The position numbers and the translations under genes are program-made. Below the pieces are notes generated by a model. The model saw only the letters and a list, made by a program, of their open reading frames with translations. It searched no databases and had not been told where the DNA came from. A stretch of DNA of 52,989 bases from Bacteroidaceae bacterium (lineage in GTDB: Bacteria > Bacteroidota > Bacteroidia > Bacteroidales > Bacteroidaceae): positions 1 to 52,989 of the forward strand of contig JAFRTJ010000014.1 of NCBI GenBank assembly GCA_017427185.1, written 5' to 3'. Positions within the stretch are counted from its first letter, which is position 1. The number at the start of each line of letters is the position of its first letter. Positions 51,597-52,989 of this stretch are shown piece by piece.

Positions 51597-51763
51597 AAGC
51601 GAACTATAAGCTATGCAATAAAATGCATTTCTTTCGCGTTATCTATATATCAAGGAGTTATAAATGATATGCCGAATTATTCGCATCGTTTCTCTTTCTT
51701 GTTAAAGAGATCCGCGATAAGAGTAATAAATATATCTGTATATCAATAGATTACAGACTAATA
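51597..51763 (+). promoter_or_regulatory. CRISPR leader
   Basis: This AT-rich 167-bp stretch between cas2 and the first repeat is the leader, because the array starts directly after it and the repeats end in ATTGAAAC pointing away from it. It contains a near-palindrome ATGCCGAAT-T-ATTCGCAT (51669-51686) and a perfect 7-bp inverted repeat TCTCTTT-N6-AAAGAGA (51691-51710). The first could bind an architectural protein during spacer integration; the second could be a terminator-like hairpin of the cas transcript. The array promoter should lie in its last part. Confidence 0.75.
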
Positions 51764-52989
51764 GTCGCCCCTCTCGTAGGGGCGTGGATTGAAACGTGCG
51801 TGAGAATGTAGATCTTCTCCCATATTTGGTCGCCCCTCTCGTAGGGGCGTGGATTGAAACAAGCCTCAGTCAAGCCGTTAGGCCTGCTGGATAGTCGCCC
51901 CTCTCGTAGGGGCGTGGATTGAAACCCTCTATGCTGGTAATGGTATTCGCCACTAACGACCGTCGCCCCTCTCGTAGGGGCGTGGATTGAAACAGCTTCG
52001 GAGGTTGGGGCACACGCACCATCGTTAGGTCGCCCCTCTCGTAGGGGCGTGGATTGAAACTGCCAGTCAACGGCTGGGGAGTGCCTGAACAGTTGTCGCC
52101 CCTCTCGTAGGGGCGTGGATTGAAACGCGTTAAAATGGCAGATCGTCTCCTTCTTCTTTCGTCGCCCCTCTCGTAGGGGCGTGGATTGAAACTCTTCGGG
52201 TTTGAGGTTTAGTTTGTCTACCAGGGGTCGCCCCTCTCGTAGGGGCGTGGATTGAAACTAATAACGCTCAGGGTGGCGTTTTGTGGCAGTGGGTCGCCCC
52301 TCTCGTAGGGGCGTGGATTGAAACGCTTGTTGCCAGTTTCTCTTGCAGCGACTTAACCAAGTCGCCCCTCTCGTAGGGGCGTGGATTGAAACATATATCG
52401 GGTAAAATAGTGTCGGGGGTTTACTCTTGTCGCCCCTCTCGTAGGGGCGTGGATTGAAACCTGCTTGGTGGCGGTCACCACGATGTCCGTGTGACGTCGC
52501 CCCTCTCGTAGGGGCGTGGATTGAAACCCAGTTGTGCCAATGCGTCGCTGGTGGCCTTTGGTCGCCCCTCTCGTAGGGGCGTGGATTGAAACCCAAATCG
52601 CTCAGCACGGCCAAGAAGGTATCGCAAGTCGCCCCTCTCGTAGGGGCGTGGATTGAAACTTCGCAGACAATATAGAGACGAGTATGCCGGAAGTCGCCCC
52701 TCTCGTAGGGGCGTGGATTGAAACATCAGAACCCAGGCAATGACAAGCTGGTGGGCCAGTCGCCCCTCTCGTAGGGGCGTGGATTGAAACATCGAGTCCC
52801 GTGCCTCGACGAGCAACTTCGTCAGGTCGCCCCTCTCGTAGGGGCGTGGATTGAAACAAGAACGTGAAGCCAGCCAAACCAAGAAGCCTCGTCGCCCCTC
52901 TCGTAGGGGCGTGGATTGAAACCCAAATCGCTCAGCACGGCCAAGAAGGTATCGCAAGTCGCCCCTCTCGTAGGGGCGTGGATTGAAAC
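51764..52989 (+). CRISPR. Type I-C CRISPR array, 19 repeats and 18 spacers in view, cut by the window end
   Basis: A 32-bp repeat starting GTCGCCCCT and ending GTGGATTGAAAC occurs 19 times without a visible mismatch (first 51764-51795, last 52958-52989). The repeat has a 7-bp stem CGCCCCT/AGGGGCG with loop CTCGT, the type I-C design cut by Cas5c. Spacers are 33-36 bp. Spacer 13 (52593-52627) and spacer 18 (52923-52957) are identical. The array is read away from the leader on the plus strand, so spacer 1 (51796-51828) is the newest. The last repeat ends exactly at the window edge, so the true array may be longer. Confidence 0.98.

Noticed and set aside
51764..52989. Self-targeting spacers matching genes in this window
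   Set aside because: Reading by eye, no spacer matched other parts of the window; a full search against the rest of the genome was not possible.

Overview
The window reads as chromosomal DNA of a member of the Bacteroidales, most likely Prevotella or a close relative. The evidence is the Bacteroidetes promoter type (-7 TAnnTTTG with a TTTG-like -33) upstream of many genes, Bacteroidetes-typical families (a BACON-like lipoprotein, a very large surface protein with a C-terminal sorting-like tail, DUF4298, DUF6078-like, TIGR04076), and three-gene FtsX-type permease clusters. The species is not determined. No rRNA, tRNA or intact transposase was seen. The window starts inside a gene and ends exactly at the end of a CRISPR repeat.

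Region 1 (1-2839, all minus strand) is a run of small enzymes: flavin reductase, ElaA-type acetyltransferase, CPBP membrane protease, Vat/CatB-type hexapeptide acetyltransferase and a truncated P-loop kinase. Region 2 (2840-16498, plus strand) is one regulatory and export unit. It holds an NtrC-type sigma-54 activator and a membrane histidine kinase, then a perfect sigma-54 promoter, three paralogous MacB/FtsX permeases, a LolD/MacB-like ATPase, a TolC-type outer membrane protein and an HlyD-type adaptor. Paired 14-bp inverted repeats lie in front of both the activator gene and the sigma-54 promoter, which suggests autoregulation plus activation of the efflux operon. Palindromic GC-rich repeat elements sit in frame at the same place in all three permeases.

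Region 3 (16526-33219) is mostly ordinary housekeeping and stress genes: DUF1294, iron-sulfur-type flavoprotein, beta-carbonic anhydrase, an LtaS-like sulfatase-fold membrane enzyme coupled to a beta-helix protein whose signal peptide is cut by an in-frame stop, metallophosphoesterase, TfoX-N protein, glycerate kinase, Fe-type superoxide dismutase, AlkD-like glycosylase, an ECF sigma factor with a small membrane partner, GreA and a nitroreductase. Region 4 (33393-41196, minus) is a two-gene surface unit: a 1644-residue protein with four discoidin-like domains, and a 927-residue lipoprotein.

Region 5 (42108-52989, plus) is a complete type I-C CRISPR-Cas locus: WYL regulator, cas3, cas5c, cas8c, cas7c, a RhuM-family gene, cas4, cas1, cas2, leader, and at least 19 identical 32-bp repeats. 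The RhuM gene embedded between effector and adaptation genes is the most unusual part. The 0.9-kb stretch before the locus holds short repeat arrays and what may be remnants of a decayed gene.

All calls come from reading the sequence and remembered family features. No search or structure prediction was run.
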